From: Zobellella endophytica
GTDB taxonomy: Bacteria; Pseudomonadota; Gammaproteobacteria; Enterobacterales; Aeromonadaceae
Direction of reading: 5' to 3'
DNA: 64,000 nt
Assembly: GCF_003012775.1 (NCBI RefSeq)
Contig: NZ_PXYG01000002.1
Location: 1-64,000 of the forward strand
Shown here: positions 22,212 to 32,685 of the stretch, piece by piece
How the letters are laid out: each line of letters begins with the position of its first letter
Position numbering within the stretch: position 1 is the stretch's first letter
Translations under genes and position numbers: made by a program
Notes under the pieces: generated by a model
What the model saw: only the letters and a program-made list of their open reading frames with translations
Told to the model about the DNA's origin: nothing
The model's database searches: none

Positions 22212-22800
22212 TACCGTTTTCCTGCTCGACAACTACGACTCCTTTACCTACAACCTGGTGGATCAGTTCCGCGCCCTGGGCGCCACCGTGCACATCTACC
22301 GCAACACCGTGCCGGTAGCCCAACTGCTGGCCGCCATGGACGCCGCCGACCAGCCGGTGCTGGTGCTCTCCCCCGGGCCGGGCAAGCCCTCCGAGGCCGG
22401 CAACATGCCAGCCCTGCTGAAGCAGTGCATCGGCCGCTTCCCGGTGCTCGGCATCTGCCTGGGCCACCAGGCCATCGTGGAGCACTACGGCGGCACCGTG
22501 GAGAGCGCGGGCGAGATCAAGCACGGCAAGAGCTCGCTCATCCACCACTCGGGTCGCGACATGTTCGCCGGCCTGCCCCATCCGCTGCCGGTGGCCCGCT
22601 ACCACTCCCTGGTGGGCACCGACATTCCCGCCGGCCTGGACGTGGTGGCCGACTACCACGGCATGACCATGGCGGTGCTGGACCGGGCCCAACGGGTGCT
22701 GGGCTTCCAGTTTCATCCCGAGTCCATCATGACCACCGACGGGGCCCGCCTGCTGGCCCAGAGCCTCGACTTCATCACCGCACAGGAGCCCACCGCATGA
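22204..22800 (+). CDS. trpG: TrpG, anthranilate synthase glutamine amidotransferase subunit
   Basis: A 198-residue class I glutamine amidotransferase. The catalytic Cys85 is in [11 protein letters not shown] and the His/Glu pair is in [13 protein letters not shown]. It releases ammonia for TrpE. It is a free-standing gene here, unlike E. coli, where it is fused to trpD. The start overlaps trpE by 8 nt and the stop overlaps trpD (ATGA). Confidence 0.98.
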   Translation: MANTVFLLDNYDSFTYNLVDQFRALGATVHIYRNTVPVAQLLAAMDAADQPVLVLSPGPGKPSEAGNMPALLKQCIGRFPVLGICLGHQAIVEHYGGTVESAGEIKHGKSSLIHHSGRDMFAGLPHPLPVARYHSLVGTDIPAGLDVVADYHGMTMAVLDRAQRVLGFQFHPESIMTTDGARLLAQSLDFITAQEPTA

Positions 22801-23804
22801 ACCAGGCCATGGAAAAACTCTACCGGGGCGAGCACATCAGCCGGGAAGAATCCCAGGCCCTGTTCGGCCAGCTGCTGCGCGGCGAAATGGATCCCATCGT
22901 GCTGTCTTCCCTGCTCACCGCCCTCAAGATCAAGGGCGAGAGCCCGGAGGAGATCGCCGGTGCCGCCAGTGCCCTGCTGGCCGCTGCCAGCCCCTTCCCG
23001 CGCCCGGACTACCCCTTCTGCGACATCGTCGGCACCGGCGGCGACGGCATGCACACCATCAACGTGTCCACCACCTCGGCGCTGGTGGCCGCCGCCTGCG
23101 GCATCAAGGTGGCCAAGCACGGCAACCGTGGCGTCTCCTCCAAGTCCGGCTCCTCGGATCTGCTGGAGCAACTCGGCATCCGCCTCGATCTGAGCCCGGA
23201 CAGCGCCCGCCGCTGCCTGGACGAGGTCAACGTCTGCTTCCTGTTCGCGCCCCACTACCACGGCGGCATCCGCCACGCCATGCCGGTGCGCCAGGCGCTC
23301 AAGACCCGCACCATCTTCAATGTGCTGGGTCCGCTCATCAACCCGGCCCGGCCCGACTTTATGCTGCTCGGCGTTTATGCCGGGCAGCTGGTCACCCCCA
23401 TCGCCGAGACCCTGGTCGCCATGGGCCTTGAGCGGGGCATGGTGGTGCACGGCAGCGGCCTGGACGAAATCGCCATCCACGGCACCACCCGGGTGGCGGA
23501 GATCCGGGACGGCGCCATCGACCACTACGAGCTCAGCCCCGAGCAGCTGGGGCTGAAGCGCTACGACATCGGCGCCATCCAGGGCGGTACCCCGGCCGAA
23601 AACAAGCTGATCACCCTGGATCTGCTGGCGGGCAGGGGCAGCGACGCCCAGCGGAGCGTGATCGCCATGAACGTGGCGCCGCTGCTGGTGATGAACGGCC
23701 AGGCCGACAACCTGAAAGAAGGCGTGGAGCAGGTGCTGGCTGTGTTAAAATCCGGCCGAGCAATGGATGTAGCCACCAGACTGGCGGAGTTGAGTCAATG
23801 TTAA
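22797..23804 (+). CDS. trpD: TrpD, anthranilate phosphoribosyltransferase
   Basis: A 335-residue enzyme transferring phosphoribose from PRPP to anthranilate. It has the PRPP-binding [41 protein letters not shown] and [16 protein letters not shown] motifs. The ATG overlaps the trpG stop by 4 nt, and the 3' end overlaps trpCF by 7 nt, consistent with a tightly coupled operon. Confidence 0.98.
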   Translation: MNQAMEKLYRGEHISREESQALFGQLLRGEMDPIVLSSLLTALKIKGESPEEIAGAASALLAAASPFPRPDYPFCDIVGTGGDGMHTINVSTTSALVAAACGIKVAKHGNRGVSSKSGSSDLLEQLGIRLDLSPDSARRCLDEVNVCFLFAPHYHGGIRHAMPVRQALKTRTIFNVLGPLINPARPDFMLLGVYAGQLVTPIAETLVAMGLERGMVVHGSGLDEIAIHGTTRVAEIRDGAIDHYELSPEQLGLKRYDIGAIQGGTPAENKLITLDLLAGRGSDAQRSVIAMNVAPLLVMNGQADNLKEGVEQVLAVLKSGRAMDVATRLAELSQC

Positions 23805-25186
23805 GTACCGTTCTCGGCAAGATTGTTGCCGACAAGAAAATCTGGGTCGCACAGCGCAAGCAGGTCCAGCCCCTGGACACCTTTGAAGCCGACCTGGGCC
23901 CGAGCGATCGGGACTTCGAGACGGCCCTGGCCGCCGGCCAGCCGGCCTTTATCCTGGAATGCAAGAAAGCCTCGCCCTCCAAGGGCCTGATCCGCGCCGA
24001 CTTCGACATCGACGCCATCGCCGGTGTGTACGGCCGCTACGCCTCGGCCATTTCGGTGCTGACCGACGAAAAATACTTCCAAGGCAGCTTCGAGTTCGTG
24101 ACCCGGGTACGCAGCCAGGTGAGCCAGCCGGTTGTCTGCAAGGACTTCATCATCGACCCCTACCAGATCAAGCTGGCCCGCCATCACCAGGCCGACGCCA
24201 TCCTGCTGATGCTGTCGGTGCTGGACGACGACCAGTACCGGGAACTGGCCGCCGTGGCCCGCGCGCTCAATATGGGCATACTGACCGAAGTCATCAGCGC
24301 CGAGGAAGTGGAGCGCGCGCTGCGGCTCGACGCCCGGGTTATCGGCATCAACAACCGGGACCTGCGCGATCTGTCCATCGACCTGGACCGCACCCGGGAG
24401 TTGTCGGCCCTGATCCCGGCCGATCGCATCGTCATCTCCGAATCCGGCATCCATCACCACGCCCAGGTGAAGGCACTGTCCGCCCACGCCGACGGCTTTC
24501 TGGTGGGCAGCTCGCTGATGAGCCAGGATGACCTGGATCTCGCCGTGCGCCGGCTGGTGCTGGGCGACAACAAGGTGTGCGGCCTGACCCGCCCACAAGA
24601 CGCCGCCGCCGCCCATGCCGCCGGTGCCGCCTTCGGTGGCCTTATCTTCGTGGCCCAAAGCCCGCGCTGCGTGAGCCTGGAGCAGGCGCAAGCCGTGACC
24701 CGGGCCGCGCCCCTCGACTACGTGGGCGTGTTCCAGAACCACAAGCGCACCGAGATTTCCGAGCTGGCCCGCACCCTGGGGCTGAAGGCGGTGCAACTGC
24801 ACGGCGACGAGGATGAGGGCTATATCGAGTCCCTGCGCGAGATGCTGCCCGAAGGGGTGGAAATCTGGAAGGCGGTGGCGGTGGCGAATGCCCTGCCCGC
24901 CCTGCCGGAAAACGCCGACCGGCTGCTGTTCGACACCAAGGCCGGCGGCCAGAGTGGCGGCACCGGCCAGGCCTTCGACTGGTCACTGCTGGCAGGCATC
25001 GACAAGCGCAAGGCGCTGCTCGCCGGCGGCCTCAATCCGGACAACGCCGCCCGCGCCGCCGCCCTCGGCTGCCAGGGGCTGGATTTCAATTCCGGCGTGG
25101 AAAGCGCCCCCGGGCAGAAAGACCCGGTCAGACTCAACGCGGCCTTTGCCGCCCTCAGACATTACGGACGCAGGAATACACTATGA
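23798..25186 (+). CDS. trpCF: TrpCF, bifunctional indole-3-glycerol-phosphate synthase / phosphoribosylanthranilate isomerase
   Basis: A 462-residue fusion of two TIM barrels. Residues 1 to about 255 are IGPS ([57 protein letters not shown]). Residues about 256-460 are PRAI ([54 protein letters not shown]). The fusion matches enteric and Aeromonadales relatives. The stop overlaps trpB (ATGA). Confidence 0.98.
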   Translation: MLSTVLGKIVADKKIWVAQRKQVQPLDTFEADLGPSDRDFETALAAGQPAFILECKKASPSKGLIRADFDIDAIAGVYGRYASAISVLTDEKYFQGSFEFVTRVRSQVSQPVVCKDFIIDPYQIKLARHHQADAILLMLSVLDDDQYRELAAVARALNMGILTEVISAEEVERALRLDARVIGINNRDLRDLSIDLDRTRELSALIPADRIVISESGIHHHAQVKALSAHADGFLVGSSLMSQDDLDLAVRRLVLGDNKVCGLTRPQDAAAAHAAGAAFGGLIFVAQSPRCVSLEQAQAVTRAAPLDYVGVFQNHKRTEISELARTLGLKAVQLHGDEDEGYIESLREMLPEGVEIWKAVAVANALPALPENADRLLFDTKAGGQSGGTGQAFDWSLLAGIDKRKALLAGGLNPDNAARAAALGCQGLDFNSGVESAPGQKDPVRLNAAFAALRHYGRRNTL

Positions 25187-26376
25187 CCTTACTGAATCCC
25201 TTTTTCGGTGAATTTGGCGGCATGTACGTGCCCCAGATCCTGATGCCGGCCCTGCTGCAGCTGGAACAAGCCTTTGTCGACGCCCAGCAGGATCCCGAGT
25301 TCGAGCGGGAATTCCGCGAGCTGCTGTGCGAATACGCCGGCCGGCCCACCCCGCTGACCCGGGTGCGCAACCTGGCGTCCCACACCAAGACCCGCATCTA
25401 CCTCAAGCGGGAAGACCTGCTGCACGGCGGCGCCCACAAGACCAACCAGGTCCTGGGCCAGGCGCTGCTGGCCAAGCGCATGGGCAAGCGGGAAATCATC
25501 GCCGAAACCGGCGCCGGCCAGCACGGCGTGGCCACCGCCCTGGCCTGCGCCCTGATGGGCCTGAAGTGCCGGGTGTACATGGGCGCCAAGGACTGCGAGC
25601 GGCAGAAGCCCAACGTGTTCCGCATGAAGCTGATGGGCGCCGAAGTGATACCGGTGCACTCCGGCTCGGCCACCCTCAAGGACGCCTGCAACGAGGCGCT
25701 GCGCGACTGGGCCGCCAACTACGACACCACCCACTACATGCTGGGCACCGCCGCCGGCCCGCACCCCTTCCCCACCATAGTGCGCGAATTCCAGCGCATG
25801 ATCGGCGAGGAAGCCAAGGTGCAGATCAGGGAGCGCGAAACCCGGCTGCCGGACGCGGTGATCGCCTGTGTCGGCGGCGGCTCCAACGCCATCGGCATCT
25901 TCGCCGACTTTATCGATGAAGAAGGCGTGGAGCTGATCGGCATCGAGCCCGCCGGCAAGGGCATCGACACCGGCGAGCACGGCGCGCCCCTGCGCCACGG
26001 CACCAAGGGCGTGTTCTTCGGCATGCACTCGCTGCTGATGCAGAACGACGACGGCCAGATTGAGGAGTCCTACTCGGTGTCCGCCGGGCTCGACTTTCCC
26101 TCGGTCGGCCCCGAGCACGCCTACCTGGCCTCCATCGGCCGCGCCCGCTACGAGTCCATCACCGACGACGAAGCGCTGGACGCCTTCCAGGCCCTGGCCC
26201 GCTTTGAGGGCATCATACCGGCGCTGGAATCCTCCCACGCCCTGGCCTACGCCCTGAAGATGGCCGAGGCCGAGCCCGACAAGGAACAGGTGCTGATCGT
26301 CAACCTCTCCGGCCGGGGCGATAAGGACATCTTTACCGTGGCCGAAATCCTGGAGCAGAAAGGAGTGCTGAAATGA
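25183..26376 (+). CDS. trpB: TrpB, tryptophan synthase beta subunit
   Basis: A 397-residue PLP enzyme that condenses indole and serine. The PLP lysine is Lys86 in [14 protein letters not shown], the glycine loop is [12 protein letters not shown] and the catalytic Glu is in [10 protein letters not shown]. Length and motifs are as in enteric TrpB. It overlaps trpCF by 4 nt and trpA by 4 nt. Confidence 0.99.
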   Translation: MTLLNPFFGEFGGMYVPQILMPALLQLEQAFVDAQQDPEFEREFRELLCEYAGRPTPLTRVRNLASHTKTRIYLKREDLLHGGAHKTNQVLGQALLAKRMGKREIIAETGAGQHGVATALACALMGLKCRVYMGAKDCERQKPNVFRMKLMGAEVIPVHSGSATLKDACNEALRDWAANYDTTHYMLGTAAGPHPFPTIVREFQRMIGEEAKVQIRERETRLPDAVIACVGGGSNAIGIFADFIDEEGVELIGIEPAGKGIDTGEHGAPLRHGTKGVFFGMHSLLMQNDDGQIEESYSVSAGLDFPSVGPEHAYLASIGRARYESITDDEALDAFQALARFEGIIPALESSHALAYALKMAEAEPDKEQVLIVNLSGRGDKDIFTVAEILEQKGVLK

Positions 26377-27179
26377 GCCGTTACCAGTCTTTGTTCGACC
26401 GGCTGAACGCCGCCGGTGAGGGCGCCTTCGTGCCCTTCGTGACCCTGGGCGACCCCACCCCTGGCCAGTCGCTCCGGGTGATCGACGCCCTGGTGGCCGG
26501 CGGCGCCGACGCCCTGGAGCTCGGCATTCCCTTCTCCGATCCGGTGGCCGACGGCCCCACCATCCAGGGCGCCACGGTGCGGGCGCTGGCGGCCGGCACC
26601 CGCTCCGCCACCTGCTTCGAGATGCTGACACAGATCCGCGAAAAATACCCGGAGCTGCCCATCGGCCTGCTGGTGTACGCCAACCTGGTGTACAAGCCGG
26701 GCCCGGCCAACTTCTACGCCCAGTGCCTGGCCGCCGGGGTGGACTCGGTGCTGGTGGCCGACGTGCCGGTGGAAATGGCGGCCCCCTTCAAGGCCGCCGC
26801 CGACAAAGCGGGCATCGCCAGCATCTACATAGCGCCGCCCAACGGCAACGACGACACCCTGAAAACCGTGGCAGAAATGGGCTCGGGCTACACCTACCTG
26901 CTGAGCCGCGCCGGGGTGACCGGCACCGAAACCAAGGCCGGCATGCCGGTGGACAGCCTGCTGGCCAGGCTGAAGGAATTCGGCGCCCCACCCTCGCTGC
27001 TCGGCTTCGGCATCTCCAGCCCGGAGCAGGTGCGCGACGCCGTCCGCGCCGGTGCCGCCGGCGCCATTTCCGGCTCCGCCGTGGTCAAGATCATCGAACA
27101 GCACCTGGACGACGAACAGGCCATGCTGGACGCCCTGATCACCTTCGTGCAGAACATGAAGGCCGCCACCCGCCCATAA
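26373..27179 (+). CDS. trpA: TrpA, tryptophan synthase alpha subunit
   Basis: A 268-residue TIM barrel that cleaves indole-3-glycerol phosphate and channels indole to TrpB. Catalytic Glu49 ([11 protein letters not shown]) and Asp60 (DPVADGP) are at the canonical positions, and the phosphate loop [10 protein letters not shown] and [10 protein letters not shown] are present. It is the last gene of the operon and starts within the trpB stop. Confidence 0.98.
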   Translation: MSRYQSLFDRLNAAGEGAFVPFVTLGDPTPGQSLRVIDALVAGGADALELGIPFSDPVADGPTIQGATVRALAAGTRSATCFEMLTQIREKYPELPIGLLVYANLVYKPGPANFYAQCLAAGVDSVLVADVPVEMAAPFKAAADKAGIASIYIAPPNGNDDTLKTVAEMGSGYTYLLSRAGVTGTETKAGMPVDSLLARLKEFGAPPSLLGFGISSPEQVRDAVRAGAAGAISGSAVVKIIEQHLDDEQAMLDALITFVQNMKAATRP

Positions 27180-27185
27180 CCGAAA

Positions 27186-27210
27186 GGGCCGGAGTGCATC
27201 ACTCCGGCCC
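27186..27210 (+). terminator. hairpin at the end of the trp operon
   Basis: A 10-bp perfect stem GGGCCGGAGT/ACTCCGGCCC with loop GCATC starts 7 nt after the trpA stop. No U-tract follows, so termination may be inefficient or rho-assisted. Confidence 0.7.
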
Positions 27211-27267
27211 CGCTGGCCACTGCCCGCCGCCCTGGCCGGGCCCGCCATCTGCGCCATCGCGCCCCGC

Positions 27268-27645
27268 CTATCTCTTGGTGCACAACACCATCACCAGCAT
27301 CAGCACCATGGCCGCCAGCACCAGCAGGGAGGCCACCGCTAGGAAGGGCTCCACCACCTGGGGCGGGCGCAGGCCGCCGTAGCGCAGGAACAGGCCCGCC
27401 CCGATCACCGCGGCCCCCAACTGATGGGCGCCAAACTGCAGCCGGGCCAGCCAGCGATTCGGCGTGGTCAGCCACAGCTGGTGGATCACGCCGTACAATA
27501 CGGACAGCACCAGACCGATCAGCAACAGGTGCGCATGGGTAACGTGCTGCCCGTAGTTGTGGCTGGAGGCCATGACGATGCCCAGGGTCAGCCCCAGCAG
27601 GCCATATACCAGGCCACAGATGACGTAGAGTTTGCCAAACCGCAT
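27268..27645 (-). CDS. small four-helix membrane protein, function unknown
   Basis: A 125-residue hydrophobic protein with about four TM helices and a C-terminal VLMLVMVLCTKR. HVTHAHLLLIGLVLSVLYGVIHQLWL resembles the HAHL segment seen in haem-copper oxidase/NnrS-like membrane proteins, so haem or metal binding is possible. A good AAGGGGAA ribosome site supports translation. The neighbours give no operon clue (monocistronic between trpA and a deaminase). I do not recognise a named family. Confidence 0.7.
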   Translation of the reverse strand: MRFGKLYVICGLVYGLLGLTLGIVMASSHNYGQHVTHAHLLLIGLVLSVLYGVIHQLWLTTPNRWLARLQFGAHQLGAAVIGAGLFLRYGGLRPPQVVEPFLAVASLLVLAAMVLMLVMVLCTKR

Positions 27646-27755
27646 GATGTTCCCCTTCGTTACCGCCGCTGTTTCGACTCCATCAGCTTAAGCCCCGTTG
27701 CGGGCCGGCGCCTCGTCCGCGCCGGCAAATAACCGGGCAGGGTGAACAGCTCCGG

Positions 27756-28238
27756 CTATCCGCGCTCGAAATAACGCCGGTGCAACTCACGCAGCTCCGC
27801 CGCCAAGGCCGGCTCGGGCCCGTCCACCGGTAGGCCGGGCACCACCTGATGGATGGACAGGGCCGCCACCGGCGACGGCGGCCGCTTCCACTCCCGGCAC
27901 CACTGCTCGAACTGGGCCGAGGAGCTGGCGTAAACGATGCGCCCCAGCCCCGCCCAGGCGTGGGCGGCGGAGCACATGGGACAGTGCTCGCCCGAGGTAT
28001 AGAGGATGGCGGCGGCCCGCTCCTGCTCGGTGAGATGCTCGGCGGCCCAGCGCGCCAAGGCGATTTCCGGGTGCCAGGTGGGCTCGCGGCTGTGGATGCG
28101 GTTGCGATCCTCCGCCAGCACGGCGCCATCCGCCCCTACCAGCACGGAGCCGAACGGCTGATCCCCCGCCGCCAGCGCCTGTGCCGCCAACTCCACACAA
28201 CGGCGCAGGTGCCGTTTATCCTGTTCGCTAATTGCCAT
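27756..28238 (-). CDS. nucleoside deaminase (cytidine/deoxycytidylate deaminase fold)
   Basis: A 160-residue zinc deaminase. Zinc ligands and the catalytic Glu are in WHPEIALARWAAEH (His-Pro-Glu), with two Cys in EHCPMCSAAHAWAGL. GDQPFGSVLVGADG upstream is typical of the guanine deaminase/TadA-like branch. The exact substrate cannot be told from the sequence. An excellent GGAGG site precedes the ATG. It is divergent from the helicase gene over a 273-bp gap with no further recognisable feature. Confidence 0.85.
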   Translation of the reverse strand: MAISEQDKRHLRRCVELAAQALAAGDQPFGSVLVGADGAVLAEDRNRIHSREPTWHPEIALARWAAEHLTEQERAAAILYTSGEHCPMCSAAHAWAGLGRIVYASSSAQFEQWCREWKRPPSPVAALSIHQVVPGLPVDGPEPALAAELRELHRRYFERG

Positions 28239-28511
28239 CTTTACCTCCGTTTCACTGCTGGCCGATTAACCCCGTCGTTCATGCCATGCCGGCCGGCACA
28301 AAACCCGCCACGCCGGCAACCGGGTGCTGTGCCGCCGACGGAACTCTGATAAGGTACTGAACCATCATTGATTTTACTATCGGCGCCGGCCAGTGGATTA
28401 TTATCAGCAAAACGCCCTCAGCTTCTACCGGAATACGGTATCCGTCGATATGGCGCCCCTCTATGGTTGCCTTTGGCTTCACGCCGGCTCCAGATCGGTG
28501 CCCGGCCCCTG

Positions 28512-31500
28512 ATGAAAGACAAGATGACCGAGCCACTGGCACAGGGACTCTACGATCTGCTGACCACCCAAGGGATAGCAGCAGCACTGGAGCGCTCCGG
28601 GCTCAGTGCCGAACCCGAAGCGCTGAACCCGGCGTTCAGCCACGAACGCCTAGCCGATGCCCTGGCCGAGCAGTTGTCGCAGTTGCTGGCTGGCGTCGCT
28701 GGTGACAAAGAGGCCAAGGTGAAAGCGCAGGCCGAGCTTATCAACGATATCCTGCAATACTCCCGTCGGCGCCTGAACCAGAGCGAAGCGCCCGATCTGC
28801 TGTGTACCCCGCCCCGGGTGCTGCGCTCGCTTTATCCAGCCCGGCGAAAGCCGGATCTGCCGGCCATCGGCCTAGCCCAGCCCTGGCTGTTTACCGCCGG
28901 CAAGGGCTCTCCCGCCCTGCTGCATGAGCTGACCGCCGAGCTGGCATCGTGCAACAGCGTGGATATGCTGGTGAGCTTTATCACCGTGTCGGGGGTGCGC
29001 AAAATCATCGAGGTGCTCAAACGGATCACCAGCACCGATGCCGGGGGCGCCAGCCAGGCCAAGATCCGGGTACTGACCACCACCTATGTGGGCGCCACCG
29101 AGCAGAAGGCGCTCGACATGCTGGCTCGGCTGCCCCACTGCGAAGTCCGGGTGTCACTCGACGGCCGCCGCACCCGGCTGCACGCCAAGGCCTGGATCTT
29201 CGAGCGGGACACCGGTTTCGGCTCCGCCTATGTGGGCAGCGCCAACCTCTCCGGTGCCGCCCTGATGGGTGGGCTGGAATGGACGGTCAAATTCACCGAA
29301 AAAGGCCAGAACCCGCTCTTTCAACGGGCGCAGGCAAATTTTGAAACCCTGTGGGAAGACGGCGAGTTCCGACCCTATGACCCGGACGATCCGACGCACC
29401 GTAACGAGCTGGCCAAGGCGCTTAAGCGCGAGTCCGGGCGGGATCTGATCGCCACCCCCACCTTCTTCGATATCGAGCCCAAGCCCTTTCAGCTGGATAT
29501 TCTGGAGCAACTGGACAACGAACGGGAGCATGGCCGGATGCGCAACCTGCTGGTCGCCGCCACCGGCACCGGCAAAACCGTGATGGCGGCGTTCGATTAC
29601 CGTCGGCTGGCCCGCAAACAGGGTGGCTGGCCACGGCTGTTGTTTATCGCCCACCGCAAAGAGCTGCTGCTGCAGGCCATGCGCACCTTTCGCCTGGTGT
29701 TGCGCGAGGCGGAGTTCGGCGATCTCTTTACCGGCGAGCACCAACCCGAGCAGGATCACCACCTGTTCGCCACCATCCAGAGCCTCAATGCCCGCAAGCT
29801 GGTAACAGAGCAAACCGCAGGTTACTGGCAGATGGTGATCGTCGACGAATGCCACCATATCGAGGCCAACAGCTTCGACACCCTGCTTTCCACCCTAAAG
29901 CCGGCTTGCCTGCTGGGCCTCACCGCCACCCCGGAGCGGGCCGATGGCAAGAATATCCTGCGCCATTTCGATAACCGGCCGGATGGCTCGCCGGCGGCGC
30001 AGCTACGCCTGTGGCAGGCGCTGGATCTGCAATTGCTGGCGCCCTTCGAATATTACGCCTGCGACGATGACACCGACTATCGGGGCATTCCCTGGCAGCA
30101 GGCCAGTGAGCTCAAGGCCCTCGATAACCTGCTGACCGGCAACCAGGTGCGCGCCGCCGCGGTGATCCGCGCCTGGCAACAGCTGGTGGACGATCCTCGC
30201 CGGGGTAAAACCCTGGTGTTTTGCGTGAGCATCGCCCATGCGGAATTTATGGCGGAGCAGTTTGCGCAGGCCGGCATCCTCGCCCGGGTGATCACCGGGG
30301 AAAGCTCATCCAAGGAGCGGCGGGATCTGCCCAGGCAACTGGAGCGCGGCGAGATCCACGCCCTGGTGACGGTCGATCTCTATAACGAAGGTGTCGACCT
30401 GCCCTTTGTCAACACCTTGCTGCTGTTGCGGCCCACCCAGAGCGCCACCCTGTTCCAACAGCAGATAGGCCGGGGGCTGCGCCTGTTCGAGGGCAAGGAA
30501 AGCTGTCTTATCCTGGACTTTGTCGGCCAGCATAAAGAGGGGTTCCGTTTCGATCTGCTCTATGGCGCCATCACCGGCCTGTCGCGCCGCGAGGTGGTCG
30601 ACTGCATAGAAAACGGCTTTGGCCGCCTGCCCAGCGGTTGCCATATCCAGCTGCAAAAACAGGCCCAGGAACATATTCTGAGCAGCCTGAAACAGGCGCT
30701 GAATCAGAACTGGCGCCGCCTACAACAAGAGCTGCACGCCTACGTCAGCCTGACGGGAAACCGTCGGGTTGTGCTTGGGGATTTTCTGCACGAGCAGCAA
30801 CTGGAGCTGGACGATCTCTATCGTGGCGGCAACAACAGCGGCTGGACCAATCTGCAACGGGATGCCGGTTTATTGCCGGGAGCCGCCGCCGCAGAGGAGC
30901 GTTATCTCAGTCGTCGCCTGAACAGCCTGCTGCACCTGGACGATCCGGAGCAACTACAGCTGCTCGGCCAGGTAGCCGAGCATCAGGCCCGCTACGTCAT
31001 CGACAATGAGCAACAACGGCAGCGGCTGCAGATGCTGGCCTATCAGATAGATGGCCAGCAAAGCCAGACCGGCTCGGCCCAGGCCTTTCTCGAACGGCTG
31101 GCCCAGGCGCCGGCGGTGTGCGACGAGCTGGCTCAGCTCGGCCGCTACCTGGATGCCAGGACCCAACATCAGTACCCGCCGCTGCCCGGGCTGGAGCATA
31201 CCCCGCTTAAGCTGCATGCGGCTTATCACAGCCGGGAAATTCTCACCGCCGTGGGCTTTTTGACCGAGGAGAAACGCACCCCTTTCCAGGCCGGGGTACT
31301 GACGCTAAAAGAACATAAAACCGAGCTGTTGTTCGTCACCCTGGATAAAAGCACCGCCCTGCACGAAGGGGTGGCCTATAACGACTACGCCATCAGCCAG
31401 CACCAGTTCCATTGGCAGTCGCAGAACAGCGCCGGTCCCCATACCCCGGCCGGTCGCCGCTACCTCGACAGCGAACACCATGGCTGGCGCTTTCAACTGT

Positions 31501-31649
31501 TCGTGCGCATCGACAAGCATGCCCCCTACCGCGCCTGCGGCCCGGTGCACTTCGTTCGTTATCATGGTAGCAAACCGATGAACATCACCTGGCAGTTGGA
31601 GTACCCGCTGCCGGTGCGGCTGTTCAGGGAGTTCAGCGTGCTGGACTAG
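28512..31649 (+). CDS. PLD nuclease-SF2 helicase-DUF3427 protein
   Basis: About 1045 residues. Residues about 120-310 form a phospholipase D/HKD-type nuclease domain (RLHAKAWIFERDTGFGSAYV then GSANLSG, near residue 222). Next is an SF2 helicase core with Walker A AATGTGKTVMAAF (about 348), the DEAH-like VDECHH (about 444), LTATPERADG and motif VI QQQIGRGLRLFEG (about 650), followed by a DUF3427-type C-terminal region. This architecture occurs in DNA-processing or defence contexts, but the family has no settled role. The start is uncertain (ATG 28512 or 28524); neither has a strong ribosome site. Confidence 0.85.
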   Translation: MKDKMTEPLAQGLYDLLTTQGIAAALERSGLSAEPEALNPAFSHERLADALAEQLSQLLAGVAGDKEAKVKAQAELINDILQYSRRRLNQSEAPDLLCTPPRVLRSLYPARRKPDLPAIGLAQPWLFTAGKGSPALLHELTAELASCNSVDMLVSFITVSGVRKIIEVLKRITSTDAGGASQAKIRVLTTTYVGATEQKALDMLARLPHCEVRVSLDGRRTRLHAKAWIFERDTGFGSAYVGSANLSGAALMGGLEWTVKFTEKGQNPLFQRAQANFETLWEDGEFRPYDPDDPTHRNELAKALKRESGRDLIATPTFFDIEPKPFQLDILEQLDNEREHGRMRNLLVAATGTGKTVMAAFDYRRLARKQGGWPRLLFIAHRKELLLQAMRTFRLVLREAEFGDLFTGEHQPEQDHHLFATIQSLNARKLVTEQTAGYWQMVIVDECHHIEANSFDTLLSTLKPACLLGLTATPERADGKNILRHFDNRPDGSPAAQLRLWQALDLQLLAPFEYYACDDDTDYRGIPWQQASELKALDNLLTGNQVRAAAVIRAWQQLVDDPRRGKTLVFCVSIAHAEFMAEQFAQAGILARVITGESSSKERRDLPRQLERGEIHALVTVDLYNEGVDLPFVNTLLLLRPTQSATLFQQQIGRGLRLFEGKESCLILDFVGQHKEGFRFDLLYGAITGLSRREVVDCIENGFGRLPSGCHIQLQKQAQEHILSSLKQALNQNWRRLQQELHAYVSLTGNRRVVLGDFLHEQQLELDDLYRGGNNSGWTNLQRDAGLLPGAAAAEERYLSRRLNSLLHLDDPEQLQLLGQVAEHQARYVIDNEQQRQRLQMLAYQIDGQQSQTGSAQAFLERLAQAPAVCDELAQLGRYLDARTQHQYPPLPGLEHTPLKLHAAYHSREILTAVGFLTEEKRTPFQAGVLTLKEHKTELLFVTLDKSTALHEGVAYNDYAISQHQFHWQSQNSAGPHTPAGRRYLDSEHHGWRFQLFVRIDKHAPYRACGPVHFVRYHGSKPMNITWQLEYPLPVRLFREFSVLD

Positions 31650-31729
31650 CGGGCCCCCGGCTTAATGGCTGCCGAGGGGCCGGGATACCGCCGGTCCACC
31701 CCGGCTACCGCTGCCGGCCGTATTTTAAT

Positions 31730-32506
31730 TCAGTCAGCCTTTTCCACCGTCCGGCAGTTGGGATAGGAAGAGCAGCCCCAGAATCGGCGGCCGGCATACT
31801 TCCCTTTTCGCCCCACTCTCAGTTCCATGCCGGAGCCACATTTGGGACAAATCTTCTCCCCGGACTTGCGCTCGACCAATGCTTTCACATGGGCCACATG
31901 CCGTCGGTTGGTGTTGAGACCCCGCTGAAAACGCTTTTGCTCAATAAAGAAAATGATGTCCCGCACCTGTTTTTCGCTGAGCTGCTCTTCGGTTTTGGAT
32001 TTGATAAAACGGATGCCACCCCCGGCATAGGTTACGTTCTCCGGCATCGGGGTTTTGAAATGGCTGTCTCCGATAAAGATAATGACCGAGAACAAGGTGT
32101 CGGGGTTGAGCTCCAATACCGACTCCAGGGCTTTCAGGTGCTTGTAATTCTGATGGAGTGGGTTCTGGAACTTGAAGGATTTTTTATAGCGTTTCTGGGT
32201 CCATTGCTTTTGTTCCGCAGCGCCGAAAATCCATCCCTTCATGTTCTTGGTTTCGATCACGAAGACTCCATAGCAGGAAACCAGGATGTGATCGATTTGG
32301 GTAGTGCCATCTTCCGTGGGCAAGGTCACGTCCTTGAGCAAATGGTATCTGTCCCTGGGCAGGAAAAACCGAAACAGCAAATTGACCTGGAATTCACCAA
32401 AGATCCCCTTGAACCAGGGGGTTCTAACTATCGCCAGCACAAGCAAGACCGGAAAAAAAAACCAGATGGCGCCGAAAACCTGGCTCAACATCGTATAGAT
32501 ATCCAT
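31730..32506 (-). CDS. NERD-domain protein with C-terminal topoisomerase-type zinc finger
   Basis: 258 residues. An N-terminal TM helix (about 8-27) is followed by a nuclease-related NERD domain (about 37-150: TQIDHILVSCYGVFVIETKN) and a C4 zinc finger (CPKCGSGMELRVGRKG then FWGCSSYPNC) of the topoisomerase I type. By family it may cut or bind DNA at the membrane. Base composition is visibly lower in GC (about half) than the flanking genes (roughly two thirds), pointing to recent acquisition. It converges on the helicase gene, with 80 bp between stops. Confidence 0.85.
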   Translation of the reverse strand: MDIYTMLSQVFGAIWFFFPVLLVLAIVRTPWFKGIFGEFQVNLLFRFFLPRDRYHLLKDVTLPTEDGTTQIDHILVSCYGVFVIETKNMKGWIFGAAEQKQWTQKRYKKSFKFQNPLHQNYKHLKALESVLELNPDTLFSVIIFIGDSHFKTPMPENVTYAGGGIRFIKSKTEEQLSEKQVRDIIFFIEQKRFQRGLNTNRRHVAHVKALVERKSGEKICPKCGSGMELRVGRKGKYAGRRFWGCSSYPNCRTVEKAD

Positions 32507-32634
32507 TTTAAATCCCGTTTATCGTCATTTTTATTATTCGTCACCCTTTATATCGTCGTCTGGCGATGGCAAGCAATACAACATGTGTCGAATCGCCGCC
32601 ATTCGACTTATGCGCCATACCGGCTCAGAAACAG

Positions 32635-32660
32635 GCAGGCCCGGCATATGCCGGGCCTGC
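32635..32660 (-). terminator. hairpin terminator downstream of yrbG
   Basis: A perfect inverted repeat with 13-bp arms (GCAGGCCCGGCAT and its complement), 26 nt past the yrbG stop. On the minus strand it is followed by CTGTTTCTG, a weak U-rich tail. Confidence 0.7.
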
Positions 32661-32685
32661 GGGAGTCGTTGCCTTAAACCCCGGC

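Noticed and set aside
20718-22232. 504-residue minus-strand ORF
   Set aside because: Antisense to trpE; low-complexity His/Ala/Gly/Val composition and no ribosome site.
28368-28511. Upstream start (TTG) of the helicase ORF
   Set aside because: No ribosome site and an unlikely start codon; the added 48 residues lack domain character. The true start remains somewhat uncertain.
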